Below, piece after piece: positions 1 to 8,240 of a DNA stretch of 35,587 nucleotides (its first letter is position 1; each line of letters opens with the position of its first letter). The translations under genes and the position numbers were made by a program. The notes beneath the pieces are model-generated. The model did not search any database and was not told the origin of the DNA. It saw only the letters and a program-made list of their open reading frames with translations. Origin of the DNA: Colwellia sp. D2M02 (GTDB taxonomy: Bacteria; Pseudomonadota; Gammaproteobacteria; Enterobacterales; Alteromonadaceae); the NCBI RefSeq assembly GCF_018860755.1, contig NZ_JAHKPW010000043.1, positions 1 to 35,587 on the forward strand. Reading direction: 5' to 3'.

Positions 1-43
1 CAACAAAAAGCTGCAAAAAAATCTCGAAAAATCAACAGTCCTA

Positions 44-77
44 ATTTAAGTTAAAAACTTATTTAAGTTAAAAACTT
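44..77. repeat. 17-bp perfect tandem duplication across the glnE stop
   Basis: The 17-mer atttaagttaaaaactt occurs twice back to back, at 44-60 and 61-77. The right copy holds the last codons and the TAA stop of glnE (minus strand). The left copy repeats them just past the stop, so it looks like a replication-slippage duplication with no effect on the protein. Confidence 0.85.
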
Positions 78-2918
78 AGCCCACAGTTTACTCACTAATT
101 CTGGCTGTGCTGAATAACTTCTACTAATACACTGTTTTTCATTCTGCATAGTGGCATGGTGCCCTAAAGCACGTAACTGTTGATAGGTATCACTTAGTAA
201 CGTTTGCTCTTGCTCGTTAATAATCCCAGCTTGTTTGAGTGCTTTAAAAATACTTAAGTTATCAGAGTTTTTCATTAAGTTAGCATGTTCATGGCTATTA
301 GCTAACACTAAGTATTGTGCTAAAAACTCAATATCAACTAAACCACCTTGACCTTGCTTAATATCTAAAAGCTCTTCATTAGAACTATCAAGGTGTGCAC
401 GCATTTTATCGCGCATTGAAGTAACATCTTGCTTTAAAGTATCAAGTTCTCTTACTCGAGATAAAATATTATGGCGAATAGCGGTAAACTGTGCTTTTAG
501 TTCATCATTACCGTATATCATTCTGGCGCGAACCAATGCTTGATGCTCCCATGTCCACGCATCTTCTTCTTGGTATTTGCCAAAGGTATTTAAGTGCACG
601 ACTAATAAGCCTGAATTACCCGAAGGGCGTAAGCGCATATCAAGCTCATATAATATGCCGCTGTTCATACGCGTATTAAAAATATGCATAATACGCTGTG
701 CCAGCTTCATGTAAAACTGACTGGCGGCAATCACGCGACTACCGTCAATTTGACCCGTTGTAACTTCATCGCGCTCACTATGATGGGTAAAAACTAAATC
801 AAGATCTGAACTATAACCCAACTCTATACCACCAGTTTTACCATAAGCAATAACACCAAAGCCCTTGCCTTTATCCTCATTTAAGCAAGTTTGTGGTACA
901 CCATAACGGCTACTTAATTGCTGCCAAGCCAAGGTAATCCCTTCATCAATAATAGCTTGGGCTAAAGCGGTAAGGTGATCGCTAACCTTAGCGACAGGTA
1001 ATACTTCAGCAATATCTGCGGCGGCTATACGTAGTTGTTGCGATTGCTTAAATTGACGCAGTGCCTCCATTTGGGCTTCTAAATCTTCCTCAGGAATACG
1101 TAGCATACGCTCACGTAACTCTAAGGCATAAGCACTTAACTGTGGGGGGTTGTGCAATAGTTTAGGATCAATTAATTCATCCAATAAGATAGGATATTTA
1201 GCAATATATTCAGCGACCCAGCTGCTCGCTTGGCATAAATGCAATAATTGTTTAAGTGCCCCTTCGTTTTCAAATAACAGCTCAAGATAAGCGGTACGAG
1301 TAATTATTTTACTAAAAACAATTAAGACCCGGGTTAACACCACATCGGCTTTAGTGGTTTTTTGTAATCGACATAGTAATAGTGGGATAAGCTTATCTAG
1401 CACTTGTCGACCGCGACTACCTAAACTGCGCTTATTACACTCTTCTCTGAAATCATTAATAGCAGTCCATACCTTAGCGCTATCCCATGTTTGATCATCT
1501 TGTGCTAGCCAAGTAATGGACTCTTCATCACTCCAACGGCTATGCCATAACGTCACCCAATGCTCATCTGCGGCTTCATGGTTAGGGCTTTCTACACCAA
1601 TCAATTGCTGAAACTCTTGGTGAACATTATTCATATGAGCGGTTAAAATAGTTGTAAATTCTTCCCAACTATTAATAGCTAATACTGCAAGTATGCGTTC
1701 TTGATCTAATGGCGTGTCAGGTAAGGTTTGTGTTTGTTTATCTGCAAGTGCTTGAATAATGTTTTCAACGCGTCGTAAAAAGCGATAAGCCTGCTCTAGT
1801 GTTTGCTGCGTCTCAGCGCTAATTTCGCCACTAATAACAAGCTGTGGTAACACCGTTAACAAATTACGTTGTTGCAACTCTTTAACACGGCCACCTCGTA
1901 TGAGCTGAAAAACTTGCACAATAAATTCAATTTCTCGAATACCGCCAGCACCTAATTTAATGTTATTAATGAGCTGTTTGCGCCTAACTTCCTGCGCGAT
2001 CATCATTTTCATACCGCGTAAGCTATCTATTACACTAAAATCAATATAACGACGATACACAAAAGGCCTAAGCATGTTACTTAGTTGTTGATGATAAAAA
2101 CCTTCACCAATTACACGAGCTTTAAGCATAGCGTAGCGTTCCCAATCACGACCTTGCTCTTGGTAGTAATGCTCCATGGCATTAAACGTTAACACCAACG
2201 GACCACTGTCACCAAAAGGGCGTAAACGCATATCAACGCGATAAACAAAGCCATCGCACGTTACCTGATGCAGCGAGGCAATCAGTTTTTGTGCTAAACG
2301 GGTGAAAAATAATTGGTTATCAATACTGCGTCGACAACCAACCGTTTCGCCGCTTTCAGGGTAAGTAAAAATAAGATCTATATCAGATGAAAAGTTTAGT
2401 TCTTTACCGCCTAGCTTGCCCATTCCATACACTAATAGCTTTTGTTGCTCGCCTTGTGCATTTTTAGGTACACCCCACTTATCTTCACAAAAAGCTGTTA
2501 GCCAAGCTAAACTACTTAAAATAAGTGCATCGGCTAATGAAGATAAACGTAATAAAGAGCAGTCTAAACTGACACTAAACAGTAAATCATCAATAGCAAT
2601 CTTTACCATTTGTTGTAATCTGAAACGCCGTAATATTCGGTGTAATTGCACTTCATCAGTACACGTTGCCAATATTTCATGTAATAGTTTTTGATAATTT
2701 GGCAACAATTCATTAGACGTTTCAGTAAACAAAGGAATAACTAAATCAGGAGCTTGTAACGCACTTTCAAAAATAAAGTCGCTTAATGCTATTGCTTGTT
2801 TAAACAACTCAAGTTGCTCTACCGACAACTGGCTATAGGCCTTATGATGTTGTTCTTCAAAACGCTGCCAGTTTTTTTGTTGTTGATTTTGTAATCGTGA
2901 TGATAAAACTAAAGACAC
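63..2918 (-). CDS. glnE: Bifunctional glutamine synthetase adenylyltransferase / adenylyl-removing enzyme
   Basis: GlnE adds AMP to, and removes it from, a tyrosine of glutamine synthetase, so it tunes cytoplasmic ammonia assimilation to nitrogen status under PII control. Two nucleotidyltransferase halves are visible. The N-terminal one has GMGKLGG followed by SSDIDLIF near residues 165-185 (deadenylylation). The C-terminal one has AYGKTGG followed by SSDLDLVF near residues 690-715 (adenylylation). The length of about 951 residues fits the family (E. coli about 946). The open frame reaches a TTG at 2939, but GTG at 2918 has a GGAG five bases upstream (2924-2927), so I place the start there. 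In E. coli this gene adjoins ygiF; here ygiF lies about 7.7 kb away. Confidence 0.95.
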   Translation of the reverse strand: MSLVLSSRLQNQQQKNWQRFEEQHHKAYSQLSVEQLELFKQAIALSDFIFESALQAPDLVIPLFTETSNELLPNYQKLLHEILATCTDEVQLHRILRRFRLQQMVKIAIDDLLFSVSLDCSLLRLSSLADALILSSLAWLTAFCEDKWGVPKNAQGEQQKLLVYGMGKLGGKELNFSSDIDLIFTYPESGETVGCRRSIDNQLFFTRLAQKLIASLHQVTCDGFVYRVDMRLRPFGDSGPLVLTFNAMEHYYQEQGRDWERYAMLKARVIGEGFYHQQLSNMLRPFVYRRYIDFSVIDSLRGMKMMIAQEVRRKQLINNIKLGAGGIREIEFIVQVFQLIRGGRVKELQQRNLLTVLPQLVISGEISAETQQTLEQAYRFLRRVENIIQALADKQTQTLPDTPLDQERILAVLAINSWEEFTTILTAHMNNVHQEFQQLIGVESPNHEAADEHWVTLWHSRWSDEESITWLAQDDQTWDSAKVWTAINDFREECNKRSLGSRGRQVLDKLIPLLLCRLQKTTKADVVLTRVLIVFSKIITRTAYLELLFENEGALKQLLHLCQASSWVAEYIAKYPILLDELIDPKLLHNPPQLSAYALELRERMLRIPEEDLEAQMEALRQFKQSQQLRIAAADIAEVLPVAKVSDHLTALAQAIIDEGITLAWQQLSSRYGVPQTCLNEDKGKGFGVIAYGKTGGIELGYSSDLDLVFTHHSERDEVTTGQIDGSRVIAASQFYMKLAQRIMHIFNTRMNSGILYELDMRLRPSGNSGLLVVHLNTFGKYQEEDAWTWEHQALVRARMIYGNDELKAQFTAIRHNILSRVRELDTLKQDVTSMRDKMRAHLDSSNEELLDIKQGQGGLVDIEFLAQYLVLANSHEHANLMKNSDNLSIFKALKQAGIINEQEQTLLSDTYQQLRALGHHATMQNEKQCISRSYSAQPELVSKLWAKFLT

Positions 2919-2948
2919 AAGCACTCCAAATAAGGTCAAGGGTAAAGC

Positions 2949-2977
2949 TAGACATAATATGTCATTAATGCTATTAA
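2949..2977 (+). promoter_or_regulatory. Promoter with palindromic operator for the lipoprotein-DUF350 operon
   Basis: AGACATAATATGTCA (2950-2964) contains a perfect 6-bp inverted repeat, GACATA-A-TATGTC. A -35-like TAGACA (2949-2954) starts one base before it, and TATTAA (2972-2977) follows after 17 bases as a -10. The same palindrome sits in the same register over the promoter at 6955. It also lies about 30 bp upstream of the glnE start on the other strand, so an effect on glnE is possible. The regulator is not known from the sequence. Confidence 0.6.
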
Positions 2978-3128
2978 TTGAACAACGCCGATTTTTACTG
3001 GTGAATACTTCAATAGCACAAAGTATTACTATAAATTAAGGCTGACGCTATGTTTAATCACAAATAACGCATTACTTATTTGCTAACTAATCTGATAACA
3101 TAGCATTTTTAAGGAGATGATGGCATAA

Positions 3129-4103
3129 ATGCAAGCGCTAAAAACACCTTTTTTATTGCTTTTGATCATAGCAACAACATTTAGCTTGTTTGGCTGTGGT
3201 GATCCAATAAAAGACCAAATAGAACAACAACTTCCCATTACTGAACAACGTGTTGCTCAATTAGGTAACGCCCTTAGTAATGATCAAGTCCGCAATGCGA
3301 CATTAATTAAACAATATGCTCGTAAAGTTGAACAATTAAAACCTCAACTTAGTCCATTAATTAATGAATTTTCTAAAGATGCAACGACACAAGGTCCAAT
3401 GTATAAAGCGTTGTTAGACCGTATTAATACGGTTAAAACGCAGCCACAGATGTTTGAATCAAGCCAAGCACTTTATAATGAGTTACTTAATATTTATCAA
3501 GCCGCAGATCCAGTACTTTATTCTGATGCATTAAGTGACCCACTCAATGTGCTCGCCGATATGTCTGATGGTCAATTACCGCGTATCAACTCATTGTCCA
3601 AAGCTCAAAGTCAGCAAGCTAATAACGCACAAGATTTCGGTACTGGTGAACAGCTTATTGGTAACCCTAATTACGGCAGTTGGCAAACGGGTAGTAACGG
3701 CATGTCATTTTGGGCATGGTACGGTATGTACTCAATGATGGGCGACTTATTTGGTCGTCGTACTTATTACAATGACTGGGGTCGCTCTCGAAACTATAGC
3801 TATTATAATGATTATGGCCGCACACGTTATAGTTCACCTAGCCAACTTAAAAGCCAAACGCAACTCGATACACGCACTAAAAAGTCATTTGCCAGTAAAG
3901 GGCAAAAGTACAGTAGCCCCTATAGTAAAAATCGAGCTGGCTCGTCAAGCTTATCAAGCCAGAGTAAAACCGCACAAAATAGCGCTAAACGCTTTCGCTC
4001 AGATAACGTTAAAAAAAGCAGCTATGCAAGCAAGTCGACTAAAAGTTCAGGCTTTAGAAACTCAAGTACCAACACATCTCGCGGCTTTAGACGCGGGAAA
4101 TAG
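3129..4103 (+). CDS. Predicted lipoprotein with a basic, serine-rich C-terminal tail
   Basis: I do not recognise a named family. The N-terminus is a lipoprotein signal with lipobox LFGC (Cys at residue 23, followed by Gly, which suggests the outer membrane). Residues about 25-140 look helical. Residues about 170-230 are rich in Gly, Tyr, Trp and Asn. The last 90 or so are Ser/Lys/Arg-rich, end in repeated SSGF/SRGF-like pieces, and are probably disordered. AAGGAG at 3111-3116 is the likely ribosome site. A three-codon ATG ATG GCA TAA directly abuts the start at 3129. It is the first gene of operon A, 22 bp before the DUF350 gene. In E. coli yjfIJKLMC a DUF1190 protein (YjfM) sits beside the DUF350 protein; this lipoprotein may be its functional counterpart, which is inference only. 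Confidence 0.8.
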   Translation: MQALKTPFLLLLIIATTFSLFGCGDPIKDQIEQQLPITEQRVAQLGNALSNDQVRNATLIKQYARKVEQLKPQLSPLINEFSKDATTQGPMYKALLDRINTVKTQPQMFESSQALYNELLNIYQAADPVLYSDALSDPLNVLADMSDGQLPRINSLSKAQSQQANNAQDFGTGEQLIGNPNYGSWQTGSNGMSFWAWYGMYSMMGDLFGRRTYYNDWGRSRNYSYYNDYGRTRYSSPSQLKSQTQLDTRTKKSFASKGQKYSSPYSKNRAGSSSLSSQSKTAQNSAKRFRSDNVKKSSYASKSTKSSGFRNSSTNTSRGFRRGK

Positions 4104-4125
4104 TAAAGACAGGAAATAATTACTT

Positions 4126-5028
4126 ATGAATACATTTATTGAACTCGTTGGTGTAAATCAAGATTTGTTCGCCTACCTTGCTATTGATGTTTCAATTGCT
4201 ATTTTACTCTTAGGAGCCATGCGCTTTCTATCTGGCTTAAGTGCTAAGGTAAATAGTACAGAAGAACTCGCTAAACAAGACAATTTTGCTTTTGGTATCA
4301 GTGTTGCGGGTAGTGTTTTAGCCTTAGGCATTGTGCTTACTGGCGCTATTACTGGTGAAGCAGCAAGTAGCTATGCTATGGAAGCTATTGGTATGTTAGC
4401 TTATGGCGGCTACGGCTTAATATTAATAAAAGTGGGTCGTATTATTCACGACAAAGTAGCATTACAGCACTTAGACAAAACCGCACTGATTATTGAAAAG
4501 AACCTCACCATTGGCATTATTGATGCTGCAGGTGCTATTGCAACTGCTATTATTATCCGCGCAGTATTGTTATGGGTTGATGGTTTAGATATTAGCACTT
4601 TCATTGCGATTACCAGCGGCTTTATTGTTGCACAAACCGTTTTAGTAATAATCACCCGTTTACGTGAAAAGCAATACGCTAAGAATAATCAAGAAGACTG
4701 TTTACAAGAAGCATTAAGTAAAGGGCAACTCGCCTTAGCGATTCGCTATAGCGGCCAAGTAATTAGCACCGCATTAGCCGTTACTGCTGCTAGCCACTTT
4801 CTTATTTACAGCCCAGAAACCTTAGTGGTTAATTTACTCGGCTGGTTAATTTTTGGTATTGCCATGACCTTAATTGTTGCCTTGTTAACAGCACTAGCTA
4901 AACACATTGTGCTTTGGGGTATTAATTTAGTTGAAGAAGTTGATCAGCAGCACAACATTGGTGTTGCCAGTATTGAAATGGCAACTAGCATTGCTATCGC
5001 GTTAATATTAACAGCGTTGATGGCTTAA
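4126..5028 (+). CDS. DUF350 (YjfL-like) integral membrane protein, two tandem units
   Basis: This 300-residue, very hydrophobic protein has about eight predicted membrane spans. It looks like two DUF350 units joined: each half contains a run of small residues, a Gly-rich span (for example YGGYGLILIKVGRII in the first half) and a similar spacing of charged loops. E. coli YjfL is about half this length with one unit, so this is the duplicated form. Function is unestablished. DUF350 proteins recur next to PspA-type proteins and DUF2170/DUF2491 proteins, which points to a role in membrane stress or membrane modification. It is 22 bp downstream of the lipoprotein gene and surely cotranscribed with it. 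Confidence 0.85.
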   Translation: MNTFIELVGVNQDLFAYLAIDVSIAILLLGAMRFLSGLSAKVNSTEELAKQDNFAFGISVAGSVLALGIVLTGAITGEAASSYAMEAIGMLAYGGYGLILIKVGRIIHDKVALQHLDKTALIIEKNLTIGIIDAAGAIATAIIIRAVLLWVDGLDISTFIAITSGFIVAQTVLVIITRLREKQYAKNNQEDCLQEALSKGQLALAIRYSGQVISTALAVTAASHFLIYSPETLVVNLLGWLIFGIAMTLIVALLTALAKHIVLWGINLVEEVDQQHNIGVASIEMATSIAIALILTALMA

Positions 5029-5049
5029 ACAGTTACCAGCTAAATAAAG

Positions 5050-5084
5050 ATAACGGTAGTGCGTAATACAACCGCTACTGTTAT
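5050..5084 (+). other. Hairpin between the DUF350 and spermidine-synthase-like genes
   Basis: The arms ATAACGGTAGTG (5050-5061) and CGCTACTGTTAT (5073-5084) pair over about 12 bp, two of them G-U. No U-run follows, so it is a weak terminator at most. It could be an RNA-processing or attenuation site lowering expression of the third gene of operon A. The rest of the 149-bp gap holds a pyrimidine-rich stretch and no clear promoter. Confidence 0.35.
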
Positions 5085-5177
5085 CGCTAATAAAAAACTA
5101 CCAACGTATTAAGCTAATACAGTATAGCGAACCTCGCTTACTTCCCCCTCCCCTAAAATAGTATTCATCATATTAAA

Positions 5178-6869
5178 ATGCTTGCAAAAAATACCCGTAT
5201 TATTGACGACACATTACTAATTCTCACCATGGCTATCTTGGCTGGCTGTGGACTTATTTATGAGTACTTACTTTCACATTATGCTGGGCGTGTCTTAGGA
5301 GTCATGGAAAGCACTATCTATACGATGATAGGCTTGATGATAGTTTCTATGGGGTTAGGTGCTTTTGCTGCCAGAAAAGTACGCAGTGCATACAACGGTT
5401 TTGTGTGGCTAGAACTTATTATTGCTTTACTTGGCTCAAGTGCAATCTTAATTATTGGTGGTCTAATTGCCGTCACACAAATATTGCCTGAAATTATTGC
5501 CAATATGTTTGCTTTACCACCAGACATGAAGCCTCAAGGGGGAATATTCCAACAATTAAGTTGGCTGGCTTTTAATAGCCCTTACTTTTTTGGTGTCTTG
5601 TTAGGCTTTTTTATCGGCATGGAAATCCCGCTAATTGCCCGCATTAGAGAAGATATTTATCAAAAACATTTAGCTAACAATCTTGGCACTATTTATGGTG
5701 CTGACTATATTGGTGCCGGTATTGGCGCTGCTATCTGGGTCATATTTTTACTGAGTATTGATATTAGTAAAGCCGCAGCCTTAACTGCAAGTTTAAACTT
5801 AATTGCTGGCGCTGTATTTATCTTACGCTATTGGTCACAGCTTACCTGGCGTAAAACCTTTGTTGCTTTACACTTAGTATTGGCACTGATTATTGGCTTA
5901 ATGTTTAACTATGGTAATCAGTGGTTAAACCAAATGAATAGCTTACTGTACTTAGATAAAGTAGTTCACTTCGATAAAACCCGTTATCAGCAACTCACCT
6001 TTACCGAGCGCCATATGGGGCTTGAACAAAATAATATCATTAATTTTTACCTCAATGGTCGCTTACAGTTCTCTTCTATTGATGAACACATTTATCATGA
6101 CTATTTAGTTGCCCCGGTACTGGCAGGCTCAGCAAGGCATGACAACATTTTAATTATTGGCGGTGGTGACGGTTTAGCACTGCGTGATATTTTAAAATAC
6201 TCTCCTAAAAACATCTCTCTTATCGATTTAGACGGTGAATTAATCGATATATTTAAAGAGCCAAAAGAACACGTAAACCCAAGGTTAGCGCGACAAATCA
6301 GTCAACTAAATGAAAACAGTCTACAAGATGAACGTGTTACAATTTATCGAGAAGATGCTTTTATCGCAATTAACGCACTATTAAAAAACAAACAAGTTTT
6401 TGATGCCATTATTGTCGACTTACCTGATCCAAGTCACCCTGATCTTAATAAACTTTACTCTGTTAATTTTTACGCACGCTTAAAGCTATTACTTGCCGGT
6501 GACGGTTTAATTGCAGTGCAATCAACCAGCCCATACCACGCTAAAGCGTCTTTCATCTCCATAGGAAAAACCATGGCGGCAGCAAATTACGCTCATGTAG
6601 AGCAATATCACGACAACGTACCTAGTTTTGGTGAATGGGGTTGGACTATTGCAGCAAAAACAGGCGCAAGCCCTTTAGCGAGATTAAATAAGTTATCACA
6701 CCTATCTGTGCAGCATACGTGGTTAAACTTAGCACTTTTAAAAAATGCTTTTATTTTTCCTAATGACTTTTATAAAGATAAAGACGATATTAGAGTAAAC
6801 ACCCTTGGCAGCCATACTATTTACCAGCTTCATCAACAAGCATGGCAAGATCAACAAGGGTTAAATTAA
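5178..6869 (+). CDS. Membrane-anchored spermidine synthase-like (aminopropyltransferase/methyltransferase fold) protein
   Basis: The N-terminal 220 or so residues form about seven membrane spans. The C-terminal half is a spermidine-synthase-type Rossmann domain. Visible motifs are GGGDG (about residues 327-331) for the nucleotide substrate, an acidic DLDGE at the end of the next strand, EDAF, and DLPDPSHPDLNKLYS (about 414) where classical SpeE has its catalytic Asp loop. SpeE proteins are about 290 residues and soluble, so this is the membrane-fused form. The likely substrate is decarboxylated S-adenosylmethionine or S-adenosylmethionine; the acceptor is unknown. No good Shine-Dalgarno precedes the ATG at 5178, but the next ATG (5229) would cut into the first membrane span. 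Third gene of operon A; its placement suggests polyamine-type modification linked to the PspA proteins. Confidence 0.88.
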   Translation: MLAKNTRIIDDTLLILTMAILAGCGLIYEYLLSHYAGRVLGVMESTIYTMIGLMIVSMGLGAFAARKVRSAYNGFVWLELIIALLGSSAILIIGGLIAVTQILPEIIANMFALPPDMKPQGGIFQQLSWLAFNSPYFFGVLLGFFIGMEIPLIARIREDIYQKHLANNLGTIYGADYIGAGIGAAIWVIFLLSIDISKAAALTASLNLIAGAVFILRYWSQLTWRKTFVALHLVLALIIGLMFNYGNQWLNQMNSLLYLDKVVHFDKTRYQQLTFTERHMGLEQNNIINFYLNGRLQFSSIDEHIYHDYLVAPVLAGSARHDNILIIGGGDGLALRDILKYSPKNISLIDLDGELIDIFKEPKEHVNPRLARQISQLNENSLQDERVTIYREDAFIAINALLKNKQVFDAIIVDLPDPSHPDLNKLYSVNFYARLKLLLAGDGLIAVQSTSPYHAKASFISIGKTMAAANYAHVEQYHDNVPSFGEWGWTIAAKTGASPLARLNKLSHLSVQHTWLNLALLKNAFIFPNDFYKDKDDIRVNTLGSHTIYQLHQQAWQDQQGLN

Positions 6870-6954
6870 ACAATAATAGAGATACATCACAACAACTTAA
6901 AAAGCATGATTACATGAAACACACAAAATAAAGTAAATAATTACTAATTGCTCC

Positions 6955-7006
6955 TTGACATAATATGTCAGGGTGCTAAATTTAACCAAGTCGACATATT
7001 ATGTCA
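6955..7006 (+). promoter_or_regulatory. Promoter of the yjfI-pspA operon with two palindromic operators
   Basis: A consensus -35, TTGACA (6955-6960), overlaps the palindrome TGACATAATATGTCA (6956-6970; perfect 7-bp arms around a central A). TAAATT at 6977-6982 is the likely -10 (16-bp spacer). A second palindrome, CGACATATTATGTCA (6992-7006), lies just past the expected transcription start. The centres are 36 bp apart. A repressor on both sites would block polymerase binding and then its escape. The first gene starts at 7038 behind AGGATAGGAAA. Confidence 0.7.
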
Positions 7007-7037
7007 CTGACACTTTTACATTGAGGATAGGAAATAA

Positions 7038-7451
7038 ATGAATATTCATACTATAGCCGATCATTTAAATAGCCTGGCAGATAATTCAGACACTGGAATG
7101 AGCTTTGATTGTCAGCCGATTTCAGGCGAAGTAGATGTATTGCAAATTAGCATCTTAGGAAGAGAAGAGTTACCTATTTTTGTTTCAGTTACCGAAGACC
7201 AAATTTTATGCATTAGCTACTTATGGGGCGTTGAAGAGGTTAAACCCGAATGCATAGCACCTATGCATGAAAGCATGCTAGAAATGAGCATTCCAATGCC
7301 ACTATCATCTTTCTCAAAAATTGGTGATAAATATGTCGTATTTGGCGCTTTATCCATAAGCTCAAGCTTAGCTGATGTAGAACACGAATTAACGGTACTA
7401 AGTAATAACGCCGTTGAAGTTATTGATGATATGAGTGACTTTTTACTTTAA
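7038..7451 (+). CDS. DUF2170 protein (YjfI-like)
   Basis: A 137-residue acidic cytoplasmic protein with no signal peptide. It fits the DUF2170/YjfI family in length, in the alternating strand and helix pattern, and in its position directly before a PspA/YjfJ gene, as in E. coli yjfIJ. The biochemical function is not established; the family is thought to work with the PspA-type protein. A strong ribosome site (AGGATAGGAAA) supports the ATG at 7038. First gene of operon B, 49 bp before the PspA gene, under the double-operator promoter. Confidence 0.85.
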   Translation: MNIHTIADHLNSLADNSDTGMSFDCQPISGEVDVLQISILGREELPIFVSVTEDQILCISYLWGVEEVKPECIAPMHESMLEMSIPMPLSSFSKIGDKYVVFGALSISSSLADVEHELTVLSNNAVEVIDDMSDFLL

Positions 7452-7500
7452 TACAGTAATTGCACCAATAATTAACTTGTCATCCTATTAGGAGTAAACA

Positions 7501-8193
7501 ATGAGTATTTTTAAAAAAATCATGACCGCAGTACGTGGTGGCGCATCAGAAGCTGGTGAAGCAATTATCGATGCCAACGCAACTCGAATTTTTGAACAAG
7601 AAATTCGTGATGCAGAAAATCATTTAACTAAAGCAAAGCGCGATTTAACTGGCGTGATGGCTGAGCAAATGGCAGCAAAACGTGAGGTAGACCGTCTACA
7701 ACGTGAAATTACTGAGCACGAAGGTTATGCTGGACAAGCCCTTGAAAAAGGTGATGAAACATTAGCCCTTGCCGTAGCTGAAAAAATTGCCGCTTTAGAA
7801 AGTGACCTATCAGCACAGCAACAAGCACATGACAGTTTCGCTGGCAACGCTGAGCGTTTAAAAGAGTTAGTTAAGAAAAGTGAACGTCAAGTTGCTGAAC
7901 ATAAACGTCAACTCTCTATGGTTAAAACCACAGAAAGTGTACAAAAAGCAACGTCAGCAATTACCGATAACTTTTCATCAAGTAACTCTAAACTGCTTAG
8001 CGCTAAAGACTCTTTAGAGCGCATTAAAGCTAAGCAACAAAAATTTGATGATAAAATGAAGGCAGCTGAAGTGCTTGAGTCTGAAAACTCTGACACATCA
8101 CTTGAAGCTCAGCTTAAAGCCGCAGGAATTGGCAACCAAGATAGCAGTGCCAACTCAGTGCTTGATCGCATTAAAGCGAAACAAAAACAATAG
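7501..8193 (+). CDS. PspA/IM30 family membrane-stress protein (YjfJ-like)
   Basis: This 230-residue protein is almost wholly helical and coiled-coil (residues about 25-185), as in PspA/IM30/Vipp1, which assemble on the inner face of the cytoplasmic membrane and limit proton leakage (ESCRT-III-like). The N-terminal amphipathic helix (MSIFKKIMTAVRGGASE) and the following DANATRIFEQEIRDAE match the family. A Ser- and Ala-rich linker leads to a conserved C-terminal piece, VLDRIKAKQKQ, which repeats the internal LERIKAKQQK. AGGAG lies just upstream of the ATG. The pspF-type regulator and the pspB and pspC partners are absent here; the partners are the YjfI and YjfK types. Confidence 0.93.
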   Translation: MSIFKKIMTAVRGGASEAGEAIIDANATRIFEQEIRDAENHLTKAKRDLTGVMAEQMAAKREVDRLQREITEHEGYAGQALEKGDETLALAVAEKIAALESDLSAQQQAHDSFAGNAERLKELVKKSERQVAEHKRQLSMVKTTESVQKATSAITDNFSSSNSKLLSAKDSLERIKAKQQKFDDKMKAAEVLESENSDTSLEAQLKAAGIGNQDSSANSVLDRIKAKQKQ

Positions 8194-8200
8194 TTAAACC

Positions 8201-8226
8201 AATGGGCACACTCAGTGCCCATTTTT
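8201..8226 (+). terminator. Intrinsic terminator between pspA-like and yjfK-like genes
   Basis: AATGGGCAC (8201-8209) pairs perfectly with GTGCCCATT (8215-8223) around the loop ACTCA, and the U-run is within 8222-8226. It lies inside operon B and would let PspA be made in excess over the two downstream genes. Confidence 0.75.
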
Positions 8227-8240
8227 CGTTAGGAAAGCCG

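Noticed and set aside
3047-3104. Inverted repeat GCTATGTT (3047-3054) and AACATAGC (3097-3104)
   Set aside because: Only 8-bp arms 42 bases apart in A/T-rich DNA; not distinct enough from chance to list as a feature.
3751-4119. 122-codon plus-strand open frame inside the lipoprotein gene
   Set aside because: It overlaps the basic Ser-rich tail in another frame, has no ribosome site and no recognisable protein character. It arises from the low-complexity codons of the true gene.
2949-7006. LexA, Zur or PspF/sigma-54 sites as an explanation for the palindromes
   Set aside because: The sites lack CTG-N10-CAG, the GTTATAATATAAC pattern of Zur, and GG-N10-GC at -24/-12.
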